DNA of 64,000 nt, taken from assembly GCF_900115735.1 (NCBI RefSeq), contig NZ_FOXO01000016.1:24871-88870 (forward strand), in the 5' to 3' direction. A program made the position numbers and the translations under genes. The notes under the pieces were generated by a model. That model worked only from the letters and a program-made list of their open reading frames with translations. It ran no database searches and was not told the DNA's origin. The first letter of the stretch is position 1; each line of letters starts with the position of its first letter. Below, in pieces: positions 33,628-42,590 of the stretch. The DNA comes from Butyrivibrio proteoclasticus. GTDB taxonomy: Bacteria; Bacillota; Clostridia; Lachnospirales; Lachnospiraceae.

Positions 33628-35292
33628 TTAAAACTGGCTCCTCTTATTCCTTACAGTAATTGTATGGTCAAATCCTGTGTAATCTGTAAAGTATATTGTT
33701 GATGCACCTGCGTTCCTAAGCTCGGAATCCTCTTTACCCTCCATAAATCTGTGAGCACCAAAAGCCGGTCCCACAATAAGAGTATCCATGTGATTAGAAA
33801 GCTCTACGTAATCGTCTTTTACAGTAAGTGCTTCATTTCCTGTAAGATGAGTTGCAAGGTGGCCATTTTCAAGGAATGTTGCCCCTGTAAATGAGAGCTC
33901 GATTCTCCAAGGTGCCCCCTCTACGCCGCTTGTCTTAACACGTACATCGATTCCGTCTTTATCTTTTGACTCTGTAACCCAAACATCGATGTCCATGTCA
34001 GGACCCATTTTCTTGTCTCTCTTGGAATTATCCATCTCCCACCAGTCACTGGTAGCAGGTCTTTTCTCATCTGTCCAGGGAAGGTAATACCAGCCGTGCA
34101 TAGTCTGGTGCAGGTGAACACCGCCCTCTATCTCTTCCATTGTCTCTGCCTTGAAAGCTCTGTGCTCGCAGAAACTTCCTGCGACCTTCATCTCCATCTT
34201 TATTGATCCGTTATGGAAATATAGGAAGTTGGACTTGCCACTCATAGCTGTGTATGTATATCTTCCGGACTTATTTCTGGAAATTCCTGAATTCTTATAG
34301 AAAACATGATAATCAGGATTTCCATAAAGTCCCTCATGCTCTATTGTTCTCCATTCCGGATACCACATGAAGTAGATCAGGCTGTCCGGAGAGAGCATAT
34401 TCTTTTTCTGACAGATATCAATTATTGTGTTGCACATTTCATAGAACTCAGGGATGTTGTGACGCTGTCCCATGAGCATGTATTCTGTGTAGTAATCTGT
34501 TGGATATGAAAGTCTGTCCTTATCAAATCTTGTGGAGTTAGCAGTATAAACAGATCCGTCCGGTTCCCAGTAATGAAGCATCATGTGAAGGTTTCTTACT
34601 GCATACTCTTCGTACTTCTTATCTCCTGTTGCCTCTGCTAAAGTGATCATGGCGTCATTATTTACACGGTTGTAGTTACCTGCTGACTTCTCGGCAAACT
34701 CTCCATCTTCGTTACAATCAATGCCTTCTGCAAGATACTCATTTGCACGTCTTACCATATCATCATTGTTGAAAATCTTTGCACACTCCATAAGGGTTGA
34801 TGCGATTGCCCATCTGTGGTTAGGTGTATGGAATCCACCAGTCATGATTCCGTAAGCTGCCTTTTCAATGATTCCGCTGATCGTCTCAAATATTTCCTGC
34901 TCTTCTTTTGTTTTCTTATCACCAACAATATCTCTTAGGTAAAAGAAAAATGGCATAAGCTTCTTTATGGAAAAAGCAGTATCAGGTGCAGAGTTGAAAT
35001 TACATGTAACATAGTCATAAAGACCTGTATCATGCTGCATCTTTTTGGCAAAGCCAAGACCAAGTCTGATTCTCTTCAAAAGAGCTTCATCTCTATACAA
35101 AGAGCTGTCGCTGTTACAGTAAAGAGCTATCATGGATGCTGTTCTATAAATTGTGTACTTGGCATCCAAAATATGGTTGTCATCCAAAAAAGCTCCTGCA
35201 TTTGGACTATCTTCATCCATGATCTGCTGGCGCATTGACTCATAAACCAGCTCCTCTGTGTCCTTTAAAATTATCTGATAGTGTTTTTCCAT
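33628..35292 (-). CDS. Putative alpha/alpha-toroid polysaccharide lyase or glycoside hydrolase
   Basis: A 554-residue protein without a signal peptide, hence probably cytoplasmic. Residues 1-290 look like an alpha/alpha toroid: repeated amphipathic helices with FHTPNHRWAIASTLMECAK (near 153) and AEKSAGNYNRVNNDAMITLA (near 199), resembling the Asn/Tyr/His active-site patterns of heparinase-II/III- and alginate-lyase-like folds. The C-terminal 200 residues are beta-rich. Between iolC and a ROK kinase, next to GH105, it probably acts on a uronic-acid oligosaccharide. I cannot name the family. GGAGG precedes the ATG. Confidence 0.6.
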   Translation of the reverse strand: MEKHYQIILKDTEELVYESMRQQIMDEDSPNAGAFLDDNHILDAKYTIYRTASMIALYCNSDSSLYRDEALLKRIRLGLGFAKKMQHDTGLYDYVTCNFNSAPDTAFSIKKLMPFFFYLRDIVGDKKTKEEQEIFETISGIIEKAAYGIMTGGFHTPNHRWAIASTLMECAKIFNNDDMVRRANEYLAEGIDCNEDGEFAEKSAGNYNRVNNDAMITLAEATGDKKYEEYAVRNLHMMLHYWEPDGSVYTANSTRFDKDRLSYPTDYYTEYMLMGQRHNIPEFYEMCNTIIDICQKKNMLSPDSLIYFMWYPEWRTIEHEGLYGNPDYHVFYKNSGISRNKSGRYTYTAMSGKSNFLYFHNGSIKMEMKVAGSFCEHRAFKAETMEEIEGGVHLHQTMHGWYYLPWTDEKRPATSDWWEMDNSKRDKKMGPDMDIDVWVTESKDKDGIDVRVKTSGVEGAPWRIELSFTGATFLENGHLATHLTGNEALTVKDDYVELSNHMDTLIVGPAFGAHRFMEGKEDSELRNAGASTIYFTDYTGFDHTITVRNKRSQF

Positions 35293-35358
35293 AATATGCC
35301 TCCAACTGCAAATTATTCATATCTTTTGTAAGCATCTTTAAGTACATGCTTTAGTAGT

Positions 35359-36342
35359 TTATCCTCTGTCGATCAGCGCTGCACCGATAATACCTACATC
35401 TCCGGCATCGCTTATTCCATGAGCAAGCATGATCTCTGTGTTCTTTTCACTGGTTCTGGAATATATTCCTTTGGCAACCTTCTTTTTAAGATCATCCAGG
35501 AAAAGATCTGCTGCCCTTGTTATGCCGCCGCTTAAAACAAGCACATCCGGCTGAAGGATGTTGATAAGATTTGTTATTCCCTCAGCCAGATATGTAGTAA
35601 ATCCATCAAGGACCTCCAGCGCAAGCCTGTCTTTTCGTCTTACCGCTTCAAAAAATATCTCTCCATCTGCATTTTCTGCTTTTCCACAAAGCTGCCACAG
35701 CAGAGACTCCTTATCCACATCTTTTTCCATTGCTTCTTTTGCCTGGTTCATAAGTGCTGTTGCAGAAGCATAGTCTTCAAAACAACCTTTCCTTCCGCAG
35801 TTGCAATCGACGCCGTCAAGATTGATAGTCATATGTCCAAACTCTGCTGCCGCGAAATTGACACCTCTGAGCAGCTTCCTGTTAATGATGATACCTCCGC
35901 CTATTCCGGTTCCAAGAGTTACCATCATGAAATTGTCCACATCATAGCCGCCCGTGATGTACTCACCAATTGCAGCCGCATTGCCATCGTTGTCAAAAGA
36001 AGTTTTCCTGCCCAGCTCTGCTCCCAGGGCTTCTTTAAGCTTTGGTAAAAAAGGTACCTCTTCAAAGCCAAGATTATTGGCATACATGATCCTGCCTGTG
36101 GTCAGCTCCGCCGTTCCCGGAACGCCCACACCAATGGCTTCTATATCCGATTCTGACAAATCTTTATCCACAAGGATCTTCTTTATTGTCAGTGCAATGG
36201 CATCTATCATCTGCTCAGGCTCACTTGCCTCAGATGTTTTTATTGATGTCTTAACAACTATGTTGTAAGCCTCATCTACTAGTCCTATAGCAATATTTGT
36301 TCCGCCAACATCTACGCCTATTCTAAACATATCTTTTCCCAT
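35359..36342 (-). CDS. ROK-family sugar kinase (glucokinase-like)
   Basis: A 327-residue ROK kinase. It has the phosphate loop GVDVGGTNIAIGLVD (8-22), the catalytic region SFDNDGNAAAIGEY (near 114), a zinc motif CNCGRKGCFE (near 182) and C-terminal LVLSGGITRA (near 272). It most resembles bacterial glucokinases (glcK), but the substrate cannot be fixed from sequence. It sits between GH105 and the toroid enzyme, so it likely phosphorylates a hexose or amino sugar released by them. The gap to GH105 is 16 bp, indicating an operon. Confidence 0.9.
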   Translation of the reverse strand: MGKDMFRIGVDVGGTNIAIGLVDEAYNIVVKTSIKTSEASEPEQMIDAIALTIKKILVDKDLSESDIEAIGVGVPGTAELTTGRIMYANNLGFEEVPFLPKLKEALGAELGRKTSFDNDGNAAAIGEYITGGYDVDNFMMVTLGTGIGGGIIINRKLLRGVNFAAAEFGHMTINLDGVDCNCGRKGCFEDYASATALMNQAKEAMEKDVDKESLLWQLCGKAENADGEIFFEAVRRKDRLALEVLDGFTTYLAEGITNLINILQPDVLVLSGGITRAADLFLDDLKKKVAKGIYSRTSEKNTEIMLAHGISDAGDVGIIGAALIDRG

Positions 36343-36358
36343 ATCTCTTCCAGTATTA

Positions 36359-37450
36359 TCACGCTTTCAACACCTCTAAAAGGAACAGCATTGCCAGAGC
36401 CTGTCCATAAGGCATTGGCTTGATCTCAATCTGCTTGTAGAAGTCCTTTGACTCACGTCCCATTGGTGTTCCGTAAGAAACCTGATTAACAGTGCCGTCA
36501 TCTGCGATATTTGCAAGTACTGGATCAAGTGCCTTAAGTGCAACCTCTTTGTACTTTGGATCAATAAGTCCCATTCTCACTGCCTTTAAAATACCATAGG
36601 CAAATCCACATGTAGCGCTGGTCTCCACATATGAAGTCGCATCATCTACAAGTGTGTGCCACATTCCGCTTTCATCCTGATACTTCTCAAGTGCTTCTAC
36701 CTGAGCATTAAGTGCTTCTATCAAAAATCTTCTGTCTGCGCCTTCAACTTTTGCAATTGAAAGATACTCAGGCACTGCCATTGTAAACCAGCAGTTTCCG
36801 CGGCCCCAGAGGGCTTCTGCAAAGTTGTGATTTCCTTTAAAGGTCCATCCATGGAACAAAAGACCTGTCTTATGATCTACCAGATATTTGATATGTAAAA
36901 GGAACTGGTATCTGGCCTCCTGTCTGTATTCGTCGTTATCTTCTATTTCTCCCATGCTGGCAAGAAACATAACTGTCATGAAAAGAGTATCATCCCAGAG
37001 TTCCTGATCATTTTCACTATCTGAAGTCCTGTGAGTAAAACCACCTTCTTTAGTTCTTACAAAGTCCTTCATTATAGCCTCTGCCCACTCATGACAAACT
37101 TTTCTATATGTAGGGTTCTCTTTTTCCTTAAGGATAAAAGATAAAGGAAGGAGAGGAGCTGTAGTATTTATATTTTTTGCAGGAAGTCCAAGAGAAATCT
37201 CTTTTTCATAAAACTGGTTAAGAAATTTGAGATACTCCTCTTTTCCTGTCTCTTCGTACATCTGCAAGAGGCCATAAAGTCCAACGCCCTGAGTCCACTC
37301 CCAGTGCTGATATCTTGACACATCATCTCCTGCCAGATTTTTTGACTTCATATTTTCCAAAAAATATTCATCATCCTCGTAAAGGAATTTCTGGAAACTG
37401 TCTGCCAGAATTTTTAATGTGCTTTCAATCTTTTCATTATCGACTTTCAT
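36359..37450 (-). CDS. GH105-family unsaturated rhamnogalacturonyl/uronyl hydrolase
   Basis: A 363-residue (alpha/alpha)6-barrel protein with no signal peptide. The YteR/YesR-type pattern is present: YQHWEWTQGVGLYGLL (near 47), DDTLFMTVMFLA (near 153, catalytic Asp) and EALWGRGNCWFTMA (near 214). GH105 enzymes hydrate the 4,5-double bond of unsaturated galacturonyl or glucuronyl ends left by lyases and release the sugar. It is first in the operon GH105, ROK, toroid enzyme, iolC. AAAGAGG precedes the ATG. Only 35 bp separate its start from the divergent AraC gene. Confidence 0.87.
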   Translation of the reverse strand: MKVDNEKIESTLKILADSFQKFLYEDDEYFLENMKSKNLAGDDVSRYQHWEWTQGVGLYGLLQMYEETGKEEYLKFLNQFYEKEISLGLPAKNINTTAPLLPLSFILKEKENPTYRKVCHEWAEAIMKDFVRTKEGGFTHRTSDSENDQELWDDTLFMTVMFLASMGEIEDNDEYRQEARYQFLLHIKYLVDHKTGLLFHGWTFKGNHNFAEALWGRGNCWFTMAVPEYLSIAKVEGADRRFLIEALNAQVEALEKYQDESGMWHTLVDDATSYVETSATCGFAYGILKAVRMGLIDPKYKEVALKALDPVLANIADDGTVNQVSYGTPMGRESKDFYKQIEIKPMPYGQALAMLFLLEVLKA

Positions 37451-37485
37451 TTGATACCTCTTTCTTTTTCATATATACTATTCTC

Positions 37486-38388
37486 ATGCTTATAAATGAC
37501 AGTGTTTATTACGAAGACAACCACTATATAATTATCAACAACATCCCTAACAATATTTTTTACTATATTGATTATGATAAAAGAGATGCCTCTATAAATA
37601 TGGAATTCCAGCATCTCCATCCATATTATGAGATGTTGATCCTACTTGCGCCTAATGCTACTCATCTTATTGAAGGTGTTCCTTACAATATTCATATGGG
37701 TGACATTGTTCTTTTGGCGCCTTCTGTTATGCATAAATCTGTTTATTACAAGGGCGAACCCAGCAAAAGAATCATCATTGACTTCATGTATGAGCTGAAC
37801 AGCCCTGAAACAGCTGATGCCTATGCTGAAATACTTCAGCCTTTCAAAAGTGAGGTTCCTATTTTCAGGTTTGATCTTGAGGATCGACAGAAACTTATCG
37901 ATATTCTCAACTCACTTTTTGTCTTCTCAAAAGAGCATCAGTACTATGGCAACCCTGCCGATGAATTTTACATTCATACTAAGTTCCAGGAGTTTTTATA
38001 CACTCTTTACAGTCTGAAAGATAAAAATCTCTACACCAACGACCAGAGCTATAACTCTATAGAGCAGAAGATGTATGAAGTTTCATCCTATATACACGCT
38101 CATTACAATGAAGATATTTCTCTTAATACCCTTTCAGAGCAGTTCTTCGTGAGCCCGAGTTACCTTTCCCGTGTATTTAAACAGGTTACCGGATTTAATC
38201 TGTCCAACTACATTCAACTCACCAGGATTAAGAATGCTCAATATCGTCTGGTTTCATCAAACGATAAGATTTCAGTCATTTCTGAAGAATGCGGTTTTGC
38301 TTCGTTTTCTCAGTTCAACCGCATCTTCAATAAAGTAGCAGGAACTTCGCCAAGGCAGTATAGGCAAACTGCTATCACCCACAAATAA
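37486..38388 (+). CDS. AraC-family transcriptional regulator with cupin sensor domain
   Basis: A 300-residue regulator starting at the ATG at 37486; upstream frame is antisense to GH105. The N-terminal cupin-like domain (about 35-90, QHLHPYYEMLILL, GDIVLLAP) probably binds a sugar. The C-terminal double HTH (about 195-295) has LNTLSEQFFVSPSYLSRVFK and GFASFSQFNRIFNKVAGTSP. It is the only plus-strand gene in a 27-kb minus-strand catabolic region and is the best candidate to recognise the ACAAAAAATGCAAT motif. No clear ribosome site precedes the ATG. Confidence 0.9.
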   Translation: MLINDSVYYEDNHYIIINNIPNNIFYYIDYDKRDASINMEFQHLHPYYEMLILLAPNATHLIEGVPYNIHMGDIVLLAPSVMHKSVYYKGEPSKRIIIDFMYELNSPETADAYAEILQPFKSEVPIFRFDLEDRQKLIDILNSLFVFSKEHQYYGNPADEFYIHTKFQEFLYTLYSLKDKNLYTNDQSYNSIEQKMYEVSSYIHAHYNEDISLNTLSEQFFVSPSYLSRVFKQVTGFNLSNYIQLTRIKNAQYRLVSSNDKISVISEECGFASFSQFNRIFNKVAGTSPRQYRQTAITHK

Positions 38389-38412
38389 ATGCAGGTGTGA
38401 CATATATTTCAA

Positions 38413-40101
38413 TTACCCGCAAATAACGGGATTAGAAATAGCAAGGTTTGTACAATCACTCTTTGCAATGAAATATACAAAACGGTCTTCTTTTATGGTC
38501 TGTTCTATTTTCCGGCTGTAATCGTAGAAGCCGTTTTCTTTTTTTGCATCAAGCTCTATTTCTTTTAACAGGCCATTTTCAGAATGAACTTCCAATTTTC
38601 TAAGTTTCCTGTTTGATAAAAGCTTTAAATCTATATGAAGCTCTTTTTCGCCGCAGAGCTTCTCACCTGGAAGCTTGCCATTAACAGTCGGAATAAGTAT
38701 TGGTCCGTTAGTTAAGAAGCTGTGTCCACTCTTTAGTGTCTGTAAAAGATTTCTCTGTTCCCTGTCTTTGCCGGCATGAATGTAAGTTCTGACGCCGCCA
38801 CTTGTAAGACAGGTCTCAGCCCATTTCTCAAGTATTGGTAAAAGACTTTCACATATAAGCTCAAATACATGGGCTTCTTCAGGATACTTTTCTTCCAGTT
38901 CTGACTTGTTTTCTTTTATCAGATCATAAGTATCGAGAATGTTGTCATAGAGCACGTGATAATCGTCTGCAGCAATATTATGAGTATCACTTCCTGTTGT
39001 TGCCGGAAGGAAAAGACCTTTTCTAAGGCATTTTAGCCAAAGCTCATATGCCGCATAATCTGTACTTCCAATCATCATCGGTGCTGAACCATTCCATATC
39101 TCCATTGTCTCAAAAATGTCCAGTATATCCTCAAAATTTGGGTTCCAGGAGATTGATCTCTGAAGATCTCTTGGGTGATTTATCTGCGGAAGGCCGCCGT
39201 TTGCCTTGATCTCATCTGTGATTCTCACAAACTCAGCTCTTAAATACTCATCTGTCCTGTGCTCATCATCAGGAATTTTGTATATTACATCTTTTTCAAC
39301 GCCCATCTGCATAACATGGCCATTGGATGTGGAAATTTCTTTTGACACTATTGGTGTAAAATCATCTCTCTTGCAGGCTCTCCAATAATCATGGTTGAGC
39401 ACGTTATGATGATCGGAAAGTGCACCAAACCTAAGGCCCATGGCCATCATGGAATTAGCAACTTCCTTTGGAGATTCAACCACATCATCATCACCGCCAA
39501 ACACAGGGCTTGAATAAATACAGTGGTGGTGCAGATCTCCGGCAATCCATCCATCTTCTGAAAGATCAATGAATTGATTTAATTCGTACTGTCTTTTTTC
39601 ATATTTATTTTCTGTTACTTCCAAAGAGTCTGTGATGATCTCATACTCACTTCCCTTGGAAATCTCTACTACGTACCGTCCAACAGGGAGCTTTCTTGAA
39701 AGGCATCCGTCAAATCCCGTAATATCGCGGATCATAGTTATCTTACCGTTCACTCTGTTAAAGTTCTCCGGCATCTCACCAGGCAATAGCTTAAAGAGCT
39801 TAACCTGAGCCGGAGTTCCCTTGCCATGGCATTTTGTTTCTATATAAATACTTCCGAGAGCTCCGTTTTTATCAACAATTCCGTTATTATGAAATCTATT
39901 TCTGTCATTTGGTCCCGGATAATCTACTTCGTTTACTCTCTTGTTTCCTTTGAGTTTGTAATTTTTCAGTGCATATTTTGTAAATGAAAGTAGCCTGTCT
40001 GCATCCATATTGGATACAACTACGTCTTTTTTGCCTTCTTCTTTAAATTTCCCCTGCAACAGCCCAATGGCTATTGATAAAAACTTTGTTTCTTTGCTCA
40101 T
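38413..40101 (-). CDS. CehA/McbA-family PHP-domain metallohydrolase
   Basis: A 562-residue protein. The N-terminal 165 residues contain a beta-sandwich-like region (LGSIYIETKCHGKGTPAQVK). The PHP metal site is complete: GDLHHHCIYSSP (near 188), LSDHHNVLNH (near 223), STSNGHVMQMG, INHPRDLQ (near 310) and GSDTHNIAADDYHV (near 378). CehA/McbA enzymes hydrolyse esters or amides; family members near glycan genes are uncharacterised. The ATG at 40101 has GAGGAG upstream. Its promoter region is homologous to that of iolD, so it likely works on the same substrate. No signal peptide. Confidence 0.83.
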   Translation of the reverse strand: MSKETKFLSIAIGLLQGKFKEEGKKDVVVSNMDADRLLSFTKYALKNYKLKGNKRVNEVDYPGPNDRNRFHNNGIVDKNGALGSIYIETKCHGKGTPAQVKLFKLLPGEMPENFNRVNGKITMIRDITGFDGCLSRKLPVGRYVVEISKGSEYEIITDSLEVTENKYEKRQYELNQFIDLSEDGWIAGDLHHHCIYSSPVFGGDDDVVESPKEVANSMMAMGLRFGALSDHHNVLNHDYWRACKRDDFTPIVSKEISTSNGHVMQMGVEKDVIYKIPDDEHRTDEYLRAEFVRITDEIKANGGLPQINHPRDLQRSISWNPNFEDILDIFETMEIWNGSAPMMIGSTDYAAYELWLKCLRKGLFLPATTGSDTHNIAADDYHVLYDNILDTYDLIKENKSELEEKYPEEAHVFELICESLLPILEKWAETCLTSGGVRTYIHAGKDREQRNLLQTLKSGHSFLTNGPILIPTVNGKLPGEKLCGEKELHIDLKLLSNRKLRKLEVHSENGLLKEIELDAKKENGFYDYSRKIEQTIKEDRFVYFIAKSDCTNLAISNPVICG

Positions 40102-40139
40102 GATTGCTCCTCTCTGTTGTAACTGCAAAATAATGGCAC

Positions 40140-40172
40140 GAATTGCTCCGTTGCTCGCAACTCTCGCAATTC
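40140..40172 (-). other. Nested hairpin in the leader of the PHP gene
   Basis: GAATTGC and GCAATTC enclose GTTGC/GCAAC around a 2-nt loop. It lies 40-70 nt upstream of the start codon, between the homologous control block and the ribosome site. The iolD leader lacks it. Confidence 0.5.
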
Positions 40173-40218
40173 TAGAACATTCGGAATTCGCACAATAGTG
40201 CTTCTTCCTCATATTCTT

Positions 40219-40402
40219 CGGGTTTCAAAGCCATAATACTTATCATGCTAGCATGAACGTATTATGTCCTTTCTCCCCTGCCATAAAAAAATGTATGACA
40301 TAGAGCATAATCATATCTCCATATCATACATTTTATTTTCATAATCGTGCATTATCTACGCGGTTTTTATGTTATCTAACTAAAAAGATTGCATTTTTTG
40401 TT
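40219..40402 (-). promoter_or_regulatory. Structured control region of the PHP gene, homologous to 25318-25498
   Basis: Carries the same ordered elements as the iolD region: ACAAAAAATGCAAT (40401-40388), CCGCGTAGATAATGC block (40349-40370, 18 bp from the motif in both copies), -10-like TATGAA (40338-40343), 13-bp-arm inverted repeat (40334-40322 with 40299-40287, one G.U wobble) and the TCATGC/GCATGA hairpin (40265-40233). In the hairpin stem one G-C pair of the iolD copy is A-T here, with both partners changed. Confidence 0.7.
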
Positions 40403-40474
40403 GTCAATCTTATGGGCATCTTTCATCACAAGAACAAACTCTTGCTGTTATAAATCTCATTTTTCGCCCTGGCT

Positions 40475-41314
40475 TTATAACTGAAAATCTCCGAAAACGC
40501 TGGTGATCGGAGTTGTCTTGTAGGCATTTAAAAGCGCTGCAGCATATTCGCTTTGTGAAAGAGTCGTATCTGCTGCACCCAACGAATTAGCAGTAAGTGA
40601 ATTGGAATTAAGATCTGAAAGTGAAATATCCTGACTATTTGTACTGTTTTCAGATGTGCCGCTTATAAGAGCATTCTGAAGCAGATTTCCTGAAAAGTAT
40701 GTTGACTGAGCAAGCTCTTTTAACGCATTCTGAGAAAGAAGCCCGTTGTAAGCATTGGAATTAGCTGTGGAATCTCCATCCGTTGCAGTAGTAGACGGTG
40801 CCAGCTCTCCGACTGCCGAGATGGAGCCTTCACTAAGTTCAGCTCCGTGATCTGCCATGTTTTGAAGTATTTCTGCCTTAACATCCACAGTATGTGATGC
40901 TATATTATTGGTTATTTCTGACCTGACATCAACGCTGCGATTCGATATGTTATTAAGAATTGTTGATTCAATATCCAGATCATTAAATACTGAATTGATT
41001 TCTTCAGAAAGAGTATCCTGTGTTATCGCTGCATCATCATCTACACCACCGGAAGCATTATCAGATGCCACATTTACAGTATCGGCCGAAGCATCGCTGT
41101 TTGAATCCGTATTGACAGCCGTAACTTTCTCTGCCGCTTCTGTTCCTGAAGAATCGCTGCTATTCTGCGTAGCTTTATTCAGATATTTTTGAAAAAGGGA
41201 AATTCCGCTACGATCTGTGGTATCAGAACTTTCAGATGTAGCCTTAGCTACATCCGAAATAGAATACAAATAATTATTTACCGCACTTACAATCCCTGAA
41301 ATACTCAGTGCCAT
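40475..41314 (-). CDS. Uncharacterised Ser/Asn/Thr-rich protein
   Basis: A 279-residue protein starting MALSISGIVSAVNNYLYSIS, a weakly hydrophobic N-terminus that is not a classic signal peptide. Composition is dominated by Ser, Asn, Asp, Thr and Ala. Residues 105-160 contain a degenerate repeat (NISNRSVDVRSEI, NIASHTVDVKAEI). The second half has helical stretches (SQNALKELAQSTYFSGNLL). AGGGGAG precedes the ATG, and codon use looks genuine. I recognise no family; flagella-associated or surface-related filament proteins have similar composition, but this is a guess. Flanked by the PHP gene and an unrelated lipoprotein. Confidence 0.6.
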   Translation of the reverse strand: MALSISGIVSAVNNYLYSISDVAKATSESSDTTDRSGISLFQKYLNKATQNSSDSSGTEAAEKVTAVNTDSNSDASADTVNVASDNASGGVDDDAAITQDTLSEEINSVFNDLDIESTILNNISNRSVDVRSEITNNIASHTVDVKAEILQNMADHGAELSEGSISAVGELAPSTTATDGDSTANSNAYNGLLSQNALKELAQSTYFSGNLLQNALISGTSENSTNSQDISLSDLNSNSLTANSLGAADTTLSQSEYAAALLNAYKTTPITSVFGDFQL

Positions 41315-41466
41315 GCTTTTTCTCCCCTAAAATACCTCACTAAAAATTTTATTGTTTGTCGTCTCTCTAATTACATTATATCGTTAATAATCATTTTTTT
41401 GAACAATTTATTATTTGTATTTAAAAAAATGATCTTTTTGTTGATAATGTATTTCAATTACCCTAT

Positions 41467-42468
41467 TTAGAAACTGCCGGGATATCCGATTTCCTGAGCT
41501 CTTTCGTTAAGAACCGCATTTATTCCGTCCGAATCATATATTAAAAATCCCTCGTCCTTGAATCTGACTCCCAGTTCAGCTATATTCGCTTTTCCTTCAT
41601 CAGTCTCTACTACATTATAGCTATCATCAAAGGTATAAAATGAATAGAAACTATTTCTTTCCTCATAGTTCTGTTCAAAATAATACTCGAGAACAGCCAT
41701 GTGCTCGGCATCTATTCCTTGTGTGGAAATTTTTGTTACCGAATCACCCTTATAAATATCATAGGTTTCCAATAGGGAAAGTGTTTCTGATACCCCATAA
41801 AAGAATTTGTACTCTCCGCTTGCATCTACATAAGCATAATCCACATCATGAATATTGGCAGCTGAGGCTCCACCACTCTCAATTGTTCCATCTGCATTAA
41901 CTGTTACGTATGATCTCTCCGTAGTACTCTGGTCGTAACAGATAACATATTCATCGTTTATTTTTTTGATTATCATATCAAGGCCAAATCCGGCGCCAAG
42001 CTGGGCCTCAACAAGTAGTTCTTCTTCTCCGTCACTGCCGCAGTCCACCTTTGAATATGTGATTTCAGCATCCTGCTGAAAATCTTCAATCTGTTTTAAA
42101 GCATCACATATTTCGCTAATGGTATAGCTTTCACCAACTGTAAGTACCTGTGACAGCTCCAAATATCCCAGAACATCGCCTTTTCCAGTATATTTCACTT
42201 TGGCAGTTCCATTTTCTACTTCGGCATATGTCTGCCCATCCGTATTTTCTACTGCACTTCCTGCTCCATTTTCTGTTACATTCTCCGCTGTGCTTTCTGA
42301 TGCAGTTTCCGTTGTTTTTCCTGTGGTGTTCTCCGCCTTACTTTCTGTTGGATTTTCAATTGAATTCCATGTAGCATTTTCTGTTTCTTTGGCTCCACAT
42401 CCAGTCATTACCATTGCAGCAGCAACCGCTGCTATAGCGATTCCCGCCATTTTCTGATTTCTTTTCAT
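41467..42468 (-). CDS. Uncharacterised lipoprotein
   Basis: A 333-residue lipoprotein with lipobox VMTGC (Cys about 24). A long Glu/Asn/Thr-rich linker follows (about 25-85) with imperfect repeats of the type ENTT, ENVTEN, AVENT. The remaining domain (about 90-333) has alternating beta segments and an acidic centre (CGSDGEEELLVEAQLGAGFG) reminiscent of proteins that report on FG-GAP-like or VCBS-like stretches, but no family is clear. GAGGAGG precedes the ATG. Monocistronic. No functional call. Confidence 0.7.
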   Translation of the reverse strand: MKRNQKMAGIAIAAVAAAMVMTGCGAKETENATWNSIENPTESKAENTTGKTTETASESTAENVTENGAGSAVENTDGQTYAEVENGTAKVKYTGKGDVLGYLELSQVLTVGESYTISEICDALKQIEDFQQDAEITYSKVDCGSDGEEELLVEAQLGAGFGLDMIIKKINDEYVICYDQSTTERSYVTVNADGTIESGGASAANIHDVDYAYVDASGEYKFFYGVSETLSLLETYDIYKGDSVTKISTQGIDAEHMAVLEYYFEQNYEERNSFYSFYTFDDSYNVVETDEGKANIAELGVRFKDEGFLIYDSDGINAVLNERAQEIGYPGSF

Positions 42469-42590
42469 AACATCCTCCTCATAATTTTATCTATCTTTTA
42501 AATCCTTAGGTAATCCCAAAGAATATCAATTCAAATAATAACAGAGAATAAAATGGCCCACTAACCTCGTCCACAAGGGACCAAAAAGGG

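Noticed and set aside
42200..42457. Plus-strand frame of Val/Phe/Ser repeats over the lipoprotein linker
   Set aside because: It is the reverse reading of the Glu/Asn/Thr-rich linker of the lipoprotein.
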